Source: Limnanthes douglasii subsp. nivea (taxonomy: Eukaryota; Streptophyta; Magnoliopsida; Brassicales; Limnanthaceae). Taken from it: a DNA stretch of 64,000 nt. Shown here piece by piece: positions 11,555 to 23,176 of the stretch. Location of the stretch: contig JAUPFV010000005.1 in the NCBI GenBank assembly GCA_036936605.1, positions 154,505,195-154,569,194 on the forward strand, read 5' to 3'. Positions within the stretch are counted from its first letter, which is position 1. The number at the start of each line of letters is the position of its first letter. The notes beneath the pieces are model-generated. The model ran no database searches. It worked only from the letters and a program-made list of their open reading frames with translations, and was not told the DNA's origin. Both the position numbers and the translations under genes were made by a program.

Positions 11555-14287
11555 ATGCCTAGAGGCTTTCCCGTCTTAGAGGGGTTTTCTATTAGTAAAA
11601 AAATTGATAAGAGACGAGTTGTTGTGTTATATGTTGAGCCAGAACCTCAAGAAATTGTTACTACGTATTACAGTAGGCGACCTCCAACCAACAACTCATA
11701 CGACGCGACAGTCTCTCAAATACTCATTCTCAACCCCCAATCACACTTGCTCGCTAATCATCACGGGAGACTACAATACTTTAGTGGGTGATAAGAAAGT
11801 GGACGTTGGATCCTCGAAAGGAGATGCTTTGAAGCGAAAATGAATCCTTAAACCTGTGGAAAAAACTGATACCAAATCCCCATCAGATGTTCGGACTACT
11901 CCATCTGCTACACCACAAACCACTCCATGTCTTACTCGATAGTAAGTGTAAATATAGTTCTTGAGAGAAAAAGGGAGAGTTTGATTATAAAGAGAGAAAC
12001 TAAATGTAAAAACAAGTCTAAACTACTGAAAAATATCGTCCTGTTTATTCACAACCTTAGCCATTATTTATAGGCGTTCTGACTTGGTGTAACATAATTA
12101 GTTGTGTAAATGAGTTAACTATATTTCAGTCCACCATGTTTATCCTTCAACTATACAATGTGTCATAGAAGACTTTAATTTATACATTTAAGTCCACAAT
12201 ATTCTATATCATTATCACTCTCGAAGCCCCTCCTCGGAAGTTAAAGAATATTATGACTGTGGCTCATGCAACAAAAAGATCCCTCAAACCTACTCAAGAA
12301 ATGGAGTCAAGTGCTTCAACTAATGAGCCTGTAAATGTACAACCAAACATTGCCAACACCACTCAATCCGAAAAAATTGCTAATGTTGGGAAATCCATAG
12401 TACCTTATTCTGGTGAGGAAGAGCTAGTAGTCTCGAACTCTCAGAATTTTGAGAAAAGCTCTCCTCTGAAAAAGAAATCCGAATCGAAGGAAGATCCAAT
12501 TAAATGTTCTTCACTTATCGACGCTCTCATTGGTAACAATCTCCGAGCTGTTGAAACCAAACATATGTAAGCCTTGTATAAGGTGAAATATAAATACTAT
12601 GATGCGTCCGAGGAAACTAAGTTGAGGGCCCGATGGGGAATCCATTCTTCACTCATCATTCGATTTCTGACTCTTAGGGAGACCCCTTTATTAGTTCAAG
12701 ATCATAAACTGATTGTTATCCGGAAAATTTGAATTGGGGGCTCCGATTTCCTCTGGATCCTTTCTTGGTCGAATATTTTGAGATAGTCGACCTATGTCCG
12801 ACCTAAGGTGGGCCCCATACATGGTTTAGTTTGATGGCTTGTATAATAGCCTCCAAGATTTTCGGGATAGGATTTTCACTGAAACAATTCATCGGTCTTA
12901 CTAGGGTTGCGAAGAATCCTTATTTTCTAATATACTCCTTAAAACTTGGGAATAGATTCAAAATGGTGGACGATATGCTTGAAGCTGATAAAAAATTGAA
13001 GCAACAATTTTTCTTTATATGTGGTCTTTGAGAGACTGTATTCGATGCAACAACCGACAAACCACACAGACTGTCTTAAAATGGACGAACCGAGGTACTT
13101 CATTCTTCAATTTTTATTTTTCTTCTATTTTTGTTCTTCTCATCTAGTGTCTTTCATTGTTAAAAAATCAATGACAGGGGTTTGCAAAACATTGGTAAAT
13201 CATGTACCCAAACCAACACGAATATTTGACAAACTGAGTAATTGGGCTAGGACTTCTTGGTCCAACGAATTTCATCGTTGTTTTACTCCAACCAATCTCT
13301 TTAAGAGTTATCTTTGGGGGTTTAATCCATCCAAACGCCTGTCTTTACAAGAGCTCATGATTCTTCCTACCCAAGACGAGGTGTTAAATAGATTAGAAGG
13401 TCGGGATGTACTGTCTTTTGACCGGTGAGGGCTAGAGCTCAGAGGCATTGCAAAAAATATAATGGTGATGTTTCAAAGGAGGATGAAGCCCATGAGATTT
13501 CTAGACCGGTAGCCCAAGACACTGATGTTGAAGTTGAGAAACCAAGTCCTGCATGGAAAAAGGTTCTAAAAGACCGTTTCAAGGTAAACTTCTAAAAACG
13601 AAACATGAACAGATAATGAAAGAAGATGTACAACAGGATAAAAAAACATCGATGCCCAACAAGAAACATCAACGAAGAATGATGCGGCTGAACCTAACTT
13701 TCCCTCCCCATAAAAATTTATCGTTGATTCAGATTCTCTTAGATTCTAAATGACGAGTTGGTCGTTCAAGAAAATGAAGGTAATATTGATCAAGAGGATA
13801 ATTCTTCGATGACTGTCTCGCCCGAAGCTGGTTTCTCATCTAATTCATTACAAATCCCTCCCAATGATGTCTTATTCTTTTGAAATCAGAATTAAAGGTC
13901 ATGGAACTTGAATAAGAATTCTCCACACTTCAAAAACAGGCTGACGCAATTTACAAAAATCTCACTTATGTAGAAGATTATATCATGATTTCCGACAAAT
14001 ATTGTCAAGAAGAAATAGATCTTTAGTCTGAGCAAAATATTAGGAACGATTCACTCATTAAGGCTTACAAGGAAGGGTATGATAAAAATGCGTCACACTT
14101 CGAACAAACTGATAATGATTTAGAGAAAGCCTTGAAAGAAGAGCAAGGTCTTCAAGTGCAAGCTGAAATTGATGAAAAAACAGCTCTTGAAGCCTATGCT
14201 GTCAAATGTGTTTCTAAACTGGATGCGAGGGAAGAAAAAGTCAAGTCTGGTTTAGTTTTGGAGATTCACGAACGTTCACTGACTTAA
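11555..14287 (+). pseudogene. T3 antisense gene (aORF), heavily decayed
   Basis: This is recognised by its middle part. LNWGLRFPLDP (around 12730-12770) and MACIIASKIFGI (around 12831) align with the conserved block of the T1/T2 antisense gene, followed by FFFICG (near 13010). A short intron of about 83 bp (13095-13177, gtactt...gacag) sits where T1 and T2 have theirs. Downstream pieces up to a stop at 14285-14287 are rich in E, K and Q and look like a coiled coil. Many frameshifts and stops occur, including a net -1 shift just before LNW. The N-terminal part, including the ATG chosen here, does not align convincingly. The stretch 11946-12222 may be a separate insertion. Confidence 0.6.
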
Positions 14288-14574
14288 AGATGGGCAGTTT
14301 TTGGAATCTCGTTCCCGTTGAATTTCGTCATGTAGGAGTTTCTTTAGACGATGACGATGAAAGTTCTTCAAAATCCTCCGGTTATGATCCTTTTGGATCT
14401 CCTTCAAAATAGAAATTTCAAGTGTTTTCATGTTCAAACACTATATTTTGTGAGTCCTTGCTTTTCTACGAGGCATTTTTGTGAAGTCCTCACTTTTGTT
14501 CGAGGCATTTTTGTGAATGATAATCGGAAGCCCTTCTTTTTGTTATATTTTTTGTTCAAATTTAATAATTAAAG

Positions 14575-14866
14575 ACAAAATTCTATTGGAAGACTCTTTA
14601 GGTCCAAAATTAAGATTTTAAAGACAAACTTTTGTTGGAAGACCCTTTAGGTCCAAGATTAATAGTTAGAGACCAACTTTTGTTTTCGAACACCCTTTAA
14701 GTCCAAGATTAATAGTTAGAGACCAGCTTTTGTTGGAAGACCCTTTAGGTCTAAAATTAATAGTTAGAGGCAAACTTTTGTTGGAAGACCCTTTAGGTCC
14801 AAGATTAATAGTTAGAGACCAACTTTTGTTGGAAGACCCTCTAGGTCCAAGACTAATAAAAATTGT
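14575..14866. repeat. 48-bp tandem array, six units (T3 spacer)
   Basis: Six units, each with 'ttggaagaccctttaggtcc', are spaced 48, 50, 48, 48 and 48 bp. Each unit contains the small inverted repeat GACC-cttta-GGTC. The array lies between the 3' ends of the antisense gene and pol, the same spacer that holds the hairpin cassette in T1 and T2. Confidence 0.9.
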
Positions 14867-14923
14867 GCAAGTTGTTCTATGATGACAAACAAATATTATA
14901 TATAAGTCGGCTATAAGGGCACC

Positions 14924-14967
14924 TTGTTAAAACCTTCCGGCGCCACTAGGGCAGGAAAGAGTACGCC
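14924..14967 (+). other. Conserved pol-end motif (T3 copy)
   Basis: The block ttaaaaccttccggcgccac, then tagggcaggaaagagtacgcc, lies directly beyond the pol end. It matches T2 (34645-34687) closely although the coding parts have diverged widely. Confidence 0.6.
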
Positions 14968-15009
14968 ACAAATCTTTACACGTTATATAAAATATATACA
15001 AACTTTATA

Positions 15010-18000
15010 TTCACTGAAAGTTAAATTTAAGATGCTAAATATTCCACGGATGATGAAGCTATCTTCCTTCTTTATCTTTAAGTCAGTATGTCCTCAGCTT
15101 CACTTTCTCAGTTACCATGTATGGGTACTCCCAATTAGGTCTTAACTTGCCCAGCCATTTTTATTTTATATGTAGAAATACTTTGCTCAAAACCTTGTCC
15201 CCTAATTTGAACTCATGTCGTCTAACTTTGGAAGCGTACCAACTCCTCATCAAAGTTTGGTAGTGTAAAAGAATTCAATTGCGCTATTTATAGTTTTTCT
15301 TCCATTAAATCTAACTCCGTACACTTTCCTTTATCATTGGCCTCTTCAGAAAACTCACTTAATCAATATGAAGGGAAAATTAATTTGGATGTCAAACATC
15401 CATCCCATATACTAACGCAAACAGTGACTCTTGGGTTACTATTCGATGAGTAGTTCTGTATGCCCATAAGAATTCTTGTAAATAATCTGGCCATTTTCCT
15501 ACATTGCCTTCCAAATTCTTTCTCAGCCTATCAAGAATTATTCATTTAGTAACCTCGACTTGGCAATTTTTTTGTGGATCGAAAGGTTCCGAGAAGCATT
15601 AGTTGTATTCCTTTAGAAGAACAAAAAGCCTTCATCTCTTATTGTCAAATTACGGACCATTATCCATTGTCATTCTCCTCGGAACACCGAATCGACAATA
15701 AATATTATAAACAATGAATCTAATCGTATCTTTATCTTTTGTTCCTGCCGATGGTTCAGCTTCCACCCACTTTGAAAAATAGTCTACTGTAAAAATAACC
15801 ATTTTTCGTCCCCCAGATGCCATCGGTTAAGGTCCGATCAGATCAATGCCTCATCGGTCAAAAGGTAATGATTCAGATATTGAATCAAAAGTTACCCCTG
15901 ATGCATGAATTGTGTTAGAAAATATTTGGCAAGTATCACATTTCTTAACCAACTTTTTGGCATCCGAAATAATTGTGGGCCAATAATATCCCGCTAGAAG
16001 AACTCTTTGTATCAGTATTTTATATCCACAATGTGCGGATCCTTCCCAATCATGTAATTCTTGATAATGTCATTTGTGATTCATTTTCTCTAAGAAACTG
16101 AAGCAAAGGTATGCTAACGGATTTTTTGTATAAGATATCTCTAATGAACAAGTAGCCATATGCCTTAAACTGTATTCTCTTTGCTATTAATTTATCAATG
16201 GGAAAACATTATTTACCAGAAATTCTTTAATTTCACTCTAATATCTTTCTGTACTTGTAAAACTATAAAAAGACTCCGCTAACCCTTTTAGTAACTTGAA
16301 CCCCTTTGTTATCGAATAATTTTGTTATGTGATAATCCATGGCTATTCCTCACAATATGAAGTAGTAGCCAGAAAATCAGCCACATAATTTCTTTCCCTA
16401 TAAACATGTTCGTATCTGACGCTTTCAAAGACTACCGTTAAAAACTTTAACACTCTCAAGTACTTCACTAAATGGTATATTCTAGCCTCAGACTGACCAA
16501 ATGCATGATTTATGAGAAGTTGTGAATCGCTTACCAGCCTAACATTTTTACCCTCTCAAACTTGAGCAAGTCTGAATCCATCCAAAGTAGTTTTGTACGC
16601 TGCCTCATTATTTGATACTTTAAACCCGAAATGAATAGCTTGATGCATTGCAATACCATCCGAAGAGATCAACTACACCCCTGCTCCACATCTTGATGCG
16701 CTTGACCCCCTATATGTTTGGACTGTCCACTATGACTCAAAAATTTATTTATCTATCTCCATATATGATCGTTCAAAACTTTCTCGGCTGAGCCTATCAC
16801 CTTGTGTAGTTTACCTTCTGGCGTTGGTTTGTAGGCTATTGCGTCAGACTGAGGGTTTACCCTGTACGCGTTCATTGCATTCTGAGTAGCGGCTGCGTGT
16901 TTCCTCCGAAAAAAAAGAAAAAAATGAAATTCAACTAGGAAATTTGCTAAGGCTTGTACAATAATTGTAGTCATTGGTTCATATTCAATATCAAAATATC
17001 CCAATTCAAATGACCATTTGGTCATTATTCTTGACACATCAGGCCTTTGTAATATATTTTTTAATGGAAAAGATGTCCGTACAACGATAGAATGGGCTTG
17101 AAAATAAGGCCTCATTTTTTGAGCATAGTTACCAATTTGAGGGCTATTTTTTAACTATACATACTGTTCGTCAGCATCCAAAATACTTTTATGGACATAA
17201 TACATTGGTCTTGGGAAATTATCTTCTTCTCGAATCAAAAAAACATTTACAACATACTCTGACACCGCTACATAAACGTACAATCCCCCCCCCCCCAGAT
17301 TTGTCTTTGTTAAATTTTTTGACAAAAATAGATTCTTTAATTTGATGAAACGCTTCAGAACGTTATTGGGTCCAGTTAAAACACTTTTCTTGTCTCAACA
17401 CTTTGAAAAAAGGAGCACACTTGTCTGATGACTGAGATATAAATCTATTCAAAGCTACCAACCTCCCTGTCAGAATCGGCACTTTTTTAATCGATCGAGG
17501 TGGTGCCTTAGTGCTCAAAGCATTTAAATGCAGATAATCAGTTTCTATTCCATGCTGACTGATTATGTACCCAATAAAAATTCTGGATCTCACTCCGAAT
17601 ATAAACTTTTCAGGATTTAAATGGAAATTTATCTTTACCAAATTGGTGAAAGTTTCTTCTAGATATACAAAATGGTCCTCATACTTCGTAATTTTCACTA
17701 ACATATCATCGATATACACTTCAACATTTCTCCACATATGAGTCTCAAAGGATTTATTTATTAAGCGTTGATAAGTTGCTCCATCATTTTTCAACCCAAA
17801 AGGTATAACCTTGTAGCAATGTAAACCTCTTCCAATGATGAACGAGGTGCTTCCGTGATCCTTTGGATCCATTTGGATTTGATTGTAGCAAGCACATGCA
17901 TCCATAAATCAGAGTAGTCGGTTCATTGAGGTAGAATCCATTAACTTATCTATCCGTGGAACCAAGAAGGGATTTACTAGACATGATCTATTTAGATAAG

Positions 18001-20940
18001 TGAAATCCACACACATCGTCCATTTACCATTTTTATTTTTCACTAAAACCAGATTAGCACTCCATAAAGCATATTGTGATCCCTGTATGTACCTGACCTT
18101 TAATAAACGATCTACCTCAACCCTGATGTCCTCATACTTTTCTTGAGAAAAATATCTCATCTTTTGGATGATCGAATGCACATTGCTTCAAATTACCAAC
18201 CTTTGACAAATGATATTTGTAGGAACTCTTATCACATCTGCTGGAAAACATGCAAACATATGCAAATTTGTCGATATAAAGAAAATTAACCTCTCACTTA
18301 CCTTCGGAGATAGCTTTGTGCCTATTTTTAAACTCTTTCCATTAAAAAAATGATCCTAATTTTTTTTTGACTAGGACCATAAATCGGTGGGTCTCCCTCA
18401 GATCATTTATGGGATCAGGCCTCGTGGGAGACCCCAATAATTGCTACGTTTTTTTTTACTCGTCCCCATTGATTTGCTTTACGGCCATAGTCGTTCGATA
18501 ACATTCTCTTGCCATCTTATGACTATTTCTAATTGTTCCAAAAATTGTTTCCCATAACATGTTTCAAACATTGGTGAATGTTTGATTCTATAAAATGCAT
18601 CTTAGATAGCCCAGACCTTCCAAAATTTACATTGTAAGATGTTGGAGCATCTACCACAATAAATAAAACCGTCACTACCTTTATGAATGGTCCCCGACCT
18701 AGTTTTACTATTCCCTCAACTTCTCCTATCACTTCAGCTGTTACTTTAGTAAACCATACAATCGTACGATCTGACTGAAGAATGGTGGAGGATTTCTATC
18801 TTGCTATAAGTGGTCATGAAGATAATGTTAGCAGGATTGCCAGTATCAATCAAGATTCTTCCTATCTCATCCCCGACAAATTCTGCTACAATATCTACCG
18901 CATCTTCATGTGAACCAGCTACATACTTTATATAATCATCTTCAAAACAAAGTATTGAGATGGATTCCTGTATAAGCGTGGTGAAGCACCTGCCTCTAAT
19001 TGGGTTTCTAAGATGACAATGTGTCTCTTTCGAGAAAATTCGATGTCCCTGCAATAGTATCCCCTCCAAAAATTGTTAGTGATTAAAAAAAGTACATAGT
19101 TCACTAACTTTTCCTCTTACAAGTTATTCTTCCACCATCAAGATGTTGTTTATTTTTGGCTTCAAATCTAAATATTCCATGGAAATGTAAAATGCATCAA
19201 TAGGTTCTGAAATCATCAATGTTTTCTTGTTTTGGAGTTGTAAGAGAGTTTTTCTTTACAAATGTTGTTAGCTTTCCATTTTCGATCAAGGCATGAACTT
19301 ATTTTTTTCAATGCCACACAATCCTTTGTATCGTGCACAATTTCCTCATAATACTTACAATACATATTACTTATGCTCTCCCTTAGAGTATGTATCGGAA
19401 ACAGCTTGCGGAACTGTATGTGTGGACATGTTCTGTCAAAAATTATTGCTACACATTCTGTTTGCTCAGAAAAATGTGATGGTCAAATCCCTTTGTTAGA
19501 TATAGATCAGGAAAATGGTTGTGTATTCAAAACCTGTGTATTCACCTTTGAATTTTGAGGTACTTAGGTTAGTGTTTGAGTTGGTGTACGTGCTCAGACA
19601 ATAGTTGTTGGATGCGAATTCCTATGTGCTGTCGTCGGAGTCTGGAAGAACTGATTTTAGTCAAACTGTGGCAAAAAGTCCATCTCCGATGCTTGCATTT
19701 CCTCAAACAATATTATTTTGTCTACTTGATCCAATAAGGCCCAAAATTCCATGGCTTTCCTTTCCGTAACATTGTCTTGCATTATACCGGGGAGTAGTCC
19801 CATCCGAAAAGTTGCTAATTCCACTTTATCTTCACAACTTTCCATGTCTGTTTTAGCCTTGATAAAATGATTTATGTTATCCTTAAGGTCTTCTCCTATT
19901 TTTTTTATCTATAGTAAATAATCGTATCACTATTTGCGTGGAATTTTTTGCTTCCCACGAAATGCTGACAAAAGATATTCCAGGATATATAATTTTTTTT
20001 GATACAACCCTCTGGCAAGCAATTACCACTTTGAGATTGCGTTTTTGAATGATTGGGAGAAAATTCTACATACGAATTTATCATAATCATCATAGTTGAT
20101 CATAATTTTTTTGAATTGCTCAATATGGTTGTCTGGATCTTGTGCTCTGTCAAAATTTTCCAGCTTTGAAATGTCAAACCATTTAGGCAGATACCCTGAA
20201 AGAATTTATGGGGAGAGAGACAATGATGTCCAATTATGTCATATTTTATACATGCTACCCTCAAGACCTTCATTAAATGCAATGTTTAAACCTTCATGGG
20301 ATAGGTATGTGAATTGATTGCTCACATGATATTCAAAATTATGTCTTCCTAAAGGGATCTACCCATGTGGAGCTGTTTGTTCTCCTCTAACTATATTGAC
20401 AACCCTTTCTTGCTCTTCAGACCCATATCTCTTTTTATCTTATTCAAATGTTTTTCTCAACCTCTAGATTTATGAAATGTTCGAGGACCATCTCTTTACC
20501 ACTTTGTTATTTCTTGTAATTCTTGGGAACTCGATTATCCCTCTCCGGAGAAAAGGATTCATCCGAACTATATGATGAATATTTTCTGGATTTAGTTGAT
20601 TCATAACAGCATCTAGGTTCCACTTTTTTCTTTTAAGAATAATGATTTTGTTTTCGATGTCTTTCATCGGTCTGAGGCGCATCTTCCATATGATATTTTT
20701 CAATTATCTGTTCTTTTCGGACCTCTGGCTTAAGCCTCCATGAACTTAACATCACTTCCTTCTCGGCATTCAACCTTTAAATGTCTTCCAAAAGTTCTTT
20801 CCGCCGAGCTACTAAAGCAGATTCTTCTAATAGTTCCTCAGCATTTCAGTGATTTTCGTTTCTTTCATTCAGTATTTGTTCCTCAATCAGGAGATCTTTA
20901 GATAAGTCTCCGACCACACGGTTCTTTATGTAACGTTTCT
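15010..20940 (-). pseudogene. pol: T3 gag-pol, multiply broken
   Basis: Read on the minus strand. Gag pieces lie at about 20700-19650 (ELATFRMGLLPGIM and others). Protease lies at about 19000-18530, with ILIDTGNPANI. Reverse transcriptase lies at 18181-17363, with WTMCVDFTYLNRSC and a preserved YIDDM (17716-17702). RNase H lies at about 17150-16370. Integrase lies at about 16000-15020, with a DYFSKWVEA-like stretch and an integrase-tail remnant HPWNI. All pieces are in order but split by stops and frame changes, so no full polyprotein can be made. Next to it at 17285-17298 is a run of about 14 C, probably a slippage product. The T1 and T2 proteins align along the whole length. Confidence 0.85.
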
Positions 20941-21013
20941 GAATCTATTACTCATACATCGTTTTGAGAATAAGACTTTCATTTTGGAAAAAAAATTCCA
21001 GGTACCAATTGTT

Positions 21014-21030
21014 TTCCCACAGACGACACC
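21014..21030 (-). promoter_or_regulatory. Primer binding site of T3
   Basis: On the minus strand TGGTGTCGTCTGTGGGA follows the 5' LTR after a few bases. Starting with TGG, the complement of the tRNA CCA end, it fits a tRNA primer site. I do not assign the tRNA. It differs from the T2 site. Confidence 0.6.
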
Positions 21031-21032
21031 AA

Positions 21033-21393
21033 GGGTAGTTCCAAATTTTATTAAGAAAATAGTTTTAATGATGAAGTAAAGTTTGAAAGAATAAATTCTA
21101 TAGAGAGAAACACAAGAAAATTAGAGAGAGAAATTTGCAAAATGTATTTATCGAGCAAAAAATAAATCACCATTCCATATGAGAGGATTTGTCTTTTTAT
21201 AGTACATTTAATGGATCCCACATGTCTAACAAATGACTAATTGTGGTCATTTCTCCCCAAATTATAATTAATTACAAAAATATCAATTCATACTACATTA
21301 TTGTCATACTTCTCCTATGAGGTTTTCTTTACACTAGATTACTCTTTTATTTTGTCACTCTCATTTTCCACTCATATAATTTTTCCAATATCA
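21033..21393 (-). repeat. 5' LTR of T3
   Basis: This is the partner of the LTR at 10773-11129, with many substitutions and small indels. It ends ...atatca on + and is followed by acctt, a one-mismatch copy of the left target site acatt. Confidence 0.82.
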
Positions 21394-22060
21394 ACCTTAA
21401 TTACGTGATTTAAGGTAGTCAATTATAATTATAGATAATTGTGTGTTTTTTCTTAATCAACGTTGAAATTATTTTTAAAATTTTAATTTAGTATATATAT
21501 ATATATTTTTATATATAATAATTTTAAAATAAAAACATAAATTTTCTGATTTGATAAGAGAGTTACAAATATAAATTTTAAATTATTTTTAATCTAATGT
21601 CTATAAGAGAAAAAAGAGAAAAAATAAGATATTTTGAAGCTACTTTCCAACGATAGTTACCTCATAGTGCTCTTCCGTCACCTTCTCTGCCGGCATATCC
21701 TCATTCCATCGTTGGGATGACTGGAGGTAACACATCCTCCACATCCCAACCACCACAATCCTTCATCATGCTTCCTTGAAGAATAAACAACCCCAACCCC
21801 CGACCAAGTTTTAAAGAATATATCATATGCTAACTGCATATCAATTCCTTGTTTTTCCTAGAGTAAGCTATGTTTCCCACTCCGATGTTGAATACTCCAA
21901 TCCATCAAATACCACTCTGCAACATATGCAACAGAACAATCAAAATGTAGATCCTTTGCGAAATCACCAACATAAAACCTATGGATCTTACCATCATATT
22001 TCCCATCCTGTAGCAAAAATATGAAAAACCAACAATAATATTCTCCAACATTAACAAATA
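21394..22060. other. AT-rich spacer before LINE L-A
   Basis: There is no gene here. The first 240 bp are very AT-rich with a short (TA) run. From about 21640 the base composition becomes more balanced, which could be the 5' untranslated part of the LINE, but no start can be fixed. Confidence 0.4.
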
Positions 22061-22119
22061 AATAATTATGGCCAACTCAAAACATACATAATAGGTAATT
22101 TTTCACATAGTAGGCCATA

Positions 22120-22660
22120 ACAGAAAACCATCGAGAAATTTCAAAATTTCGGATTTGCAGGAGAGTTCAATATCTCAACATGGGATCACAAACACATTTT
22201 GATAAATTTTGATAAAATTGAATACTACTCAGAGATCTGGAAAAGATTAGTATGGTCTATTGAGCAGTTCTCTATGAGGATCCTTAAGTGGAACCTTAAA
22301 TTTAACTAAAGAACTAAATCACCCATTATCCCGGTATAAATCACACTATCCAATTTACTCGAGTTTATTTACAATAAGGTCAAAATCACATCAATAGACA
22401 AAGTATTGGAAGAGAAATTATAATTTTGGGTTCCACCTAAAAATAAAGCAAGAAGTAATCATTGTAAAGTATAGATGGAGATGGATATATCAAGAGATTT
22501 AATTCCTTAAATCTGGATACAATTTTGTGCTTCATCAACCTCTTTGATTGCTGATGGATTTTGGAAAGAATTACAATCTAACTTGCCATTATACTTCTTA
22601 GAATGCCACCACCTTGGCCATAACAAGTTATCCTGTAAAAAATCAAACTAACCAAAATCA
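22120..22660 (+). pseudogene. LINE L-A ORF1 remnant (DUF4283-like, zinc knuckle)
   Basis: The translation around 22150-22260 (AGEFNISTWDHKHILINF, then IWKRLVWSI) aligns with the open ORF1 of L-B (KGEFEVSAWDFRHIFIEF, LIWRRNVWQI). A zinc-knuckle remnant ECHHLGHNKLSC lies near 22610-22640. ORF1 proteins of this kind bind the LINE RNA (family knowledge). Stops and frameshifts are frequent. Confidence 0.65.
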
Positions 22661-23176
22661 CCAACTTCAATACCAGTAAAATTAACAAAACTTCCCTTGA
22701 AATAAACAAGACAAAATTTCCATCATCACCGGTTCAATCTTTGGTCCCAAAAATAAAATCCACCATCATAAAAGATTTAAACCCTAATGTGACTACTCAA
22801 GCTCACCTGACATAAGAAAATATATATTAAAAAAGCACTTTAAACCTCACCAAAGTTTCAAAAGTAGTGACTTTATATGCAAAAGAATCAGATGCTGAAA
22901 TGATAGATGCTCTTAGATCTATTGGCTCATCAACTCATCTTTCACTTTCATATGGTTTATATCACACTGAAACATACCAATCATCTCCTTAAAAACACAC
23001 ATTTGGCAGCCTCCGTATCTCTCAATCACTAAGGAATATTGAACAATCTCAAGAGTTTATAGATGTGATCATAGAAAGAAAGAAAAATGAAACTCTACCC
23101 TTCAACAAGAACAAACACAACACAAAAGAACTTACTCTAAAGGGTCTTACACATCCATTTCCAACCCATCTTTAAA

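Larger units (their letters stand above)
10773..21393 (-). mobile_element. Decayed complete Tat-type LTR retrotransposon T3
   Basis: Two LTRs of about 360 bp bound it, with a near-perfect 5-bp target duplication (acatt on the left, acctt on the right). Read on the minus strand: 5' LTR, primer binding site, gag, protease, RT, RNase H, integrase, a 48-bp tandem array in the spacer, an antisense gene on +, then the 3' LTR. Every coding part carries stops and frameshifts, and the LTRs differ clearly, so it is much older than T2. The protein similarity to T1/T2 is clear but distant; it is a separate family with the same plan. Confidence 0.85.

Noticed and set aside
11946..12222. Possible solo LTR or small insertion in the T3 antisense gene
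   Set aside because: It has a TATA-like word and LTR-like layout, but no partner copy, target duplication or clear ends were found in the window.
14575..14866. CRISPR-like repeat array
   Set aside because: The 48-bp units are directly adjacent without unique spacers, and the host is a plant.
17285..17298. Run of about 14 C as a regulatory G-quadruplex
   Set aside because: A single homopolymer inside decayed T3 pol; more likely slippage or an assembly artefact.
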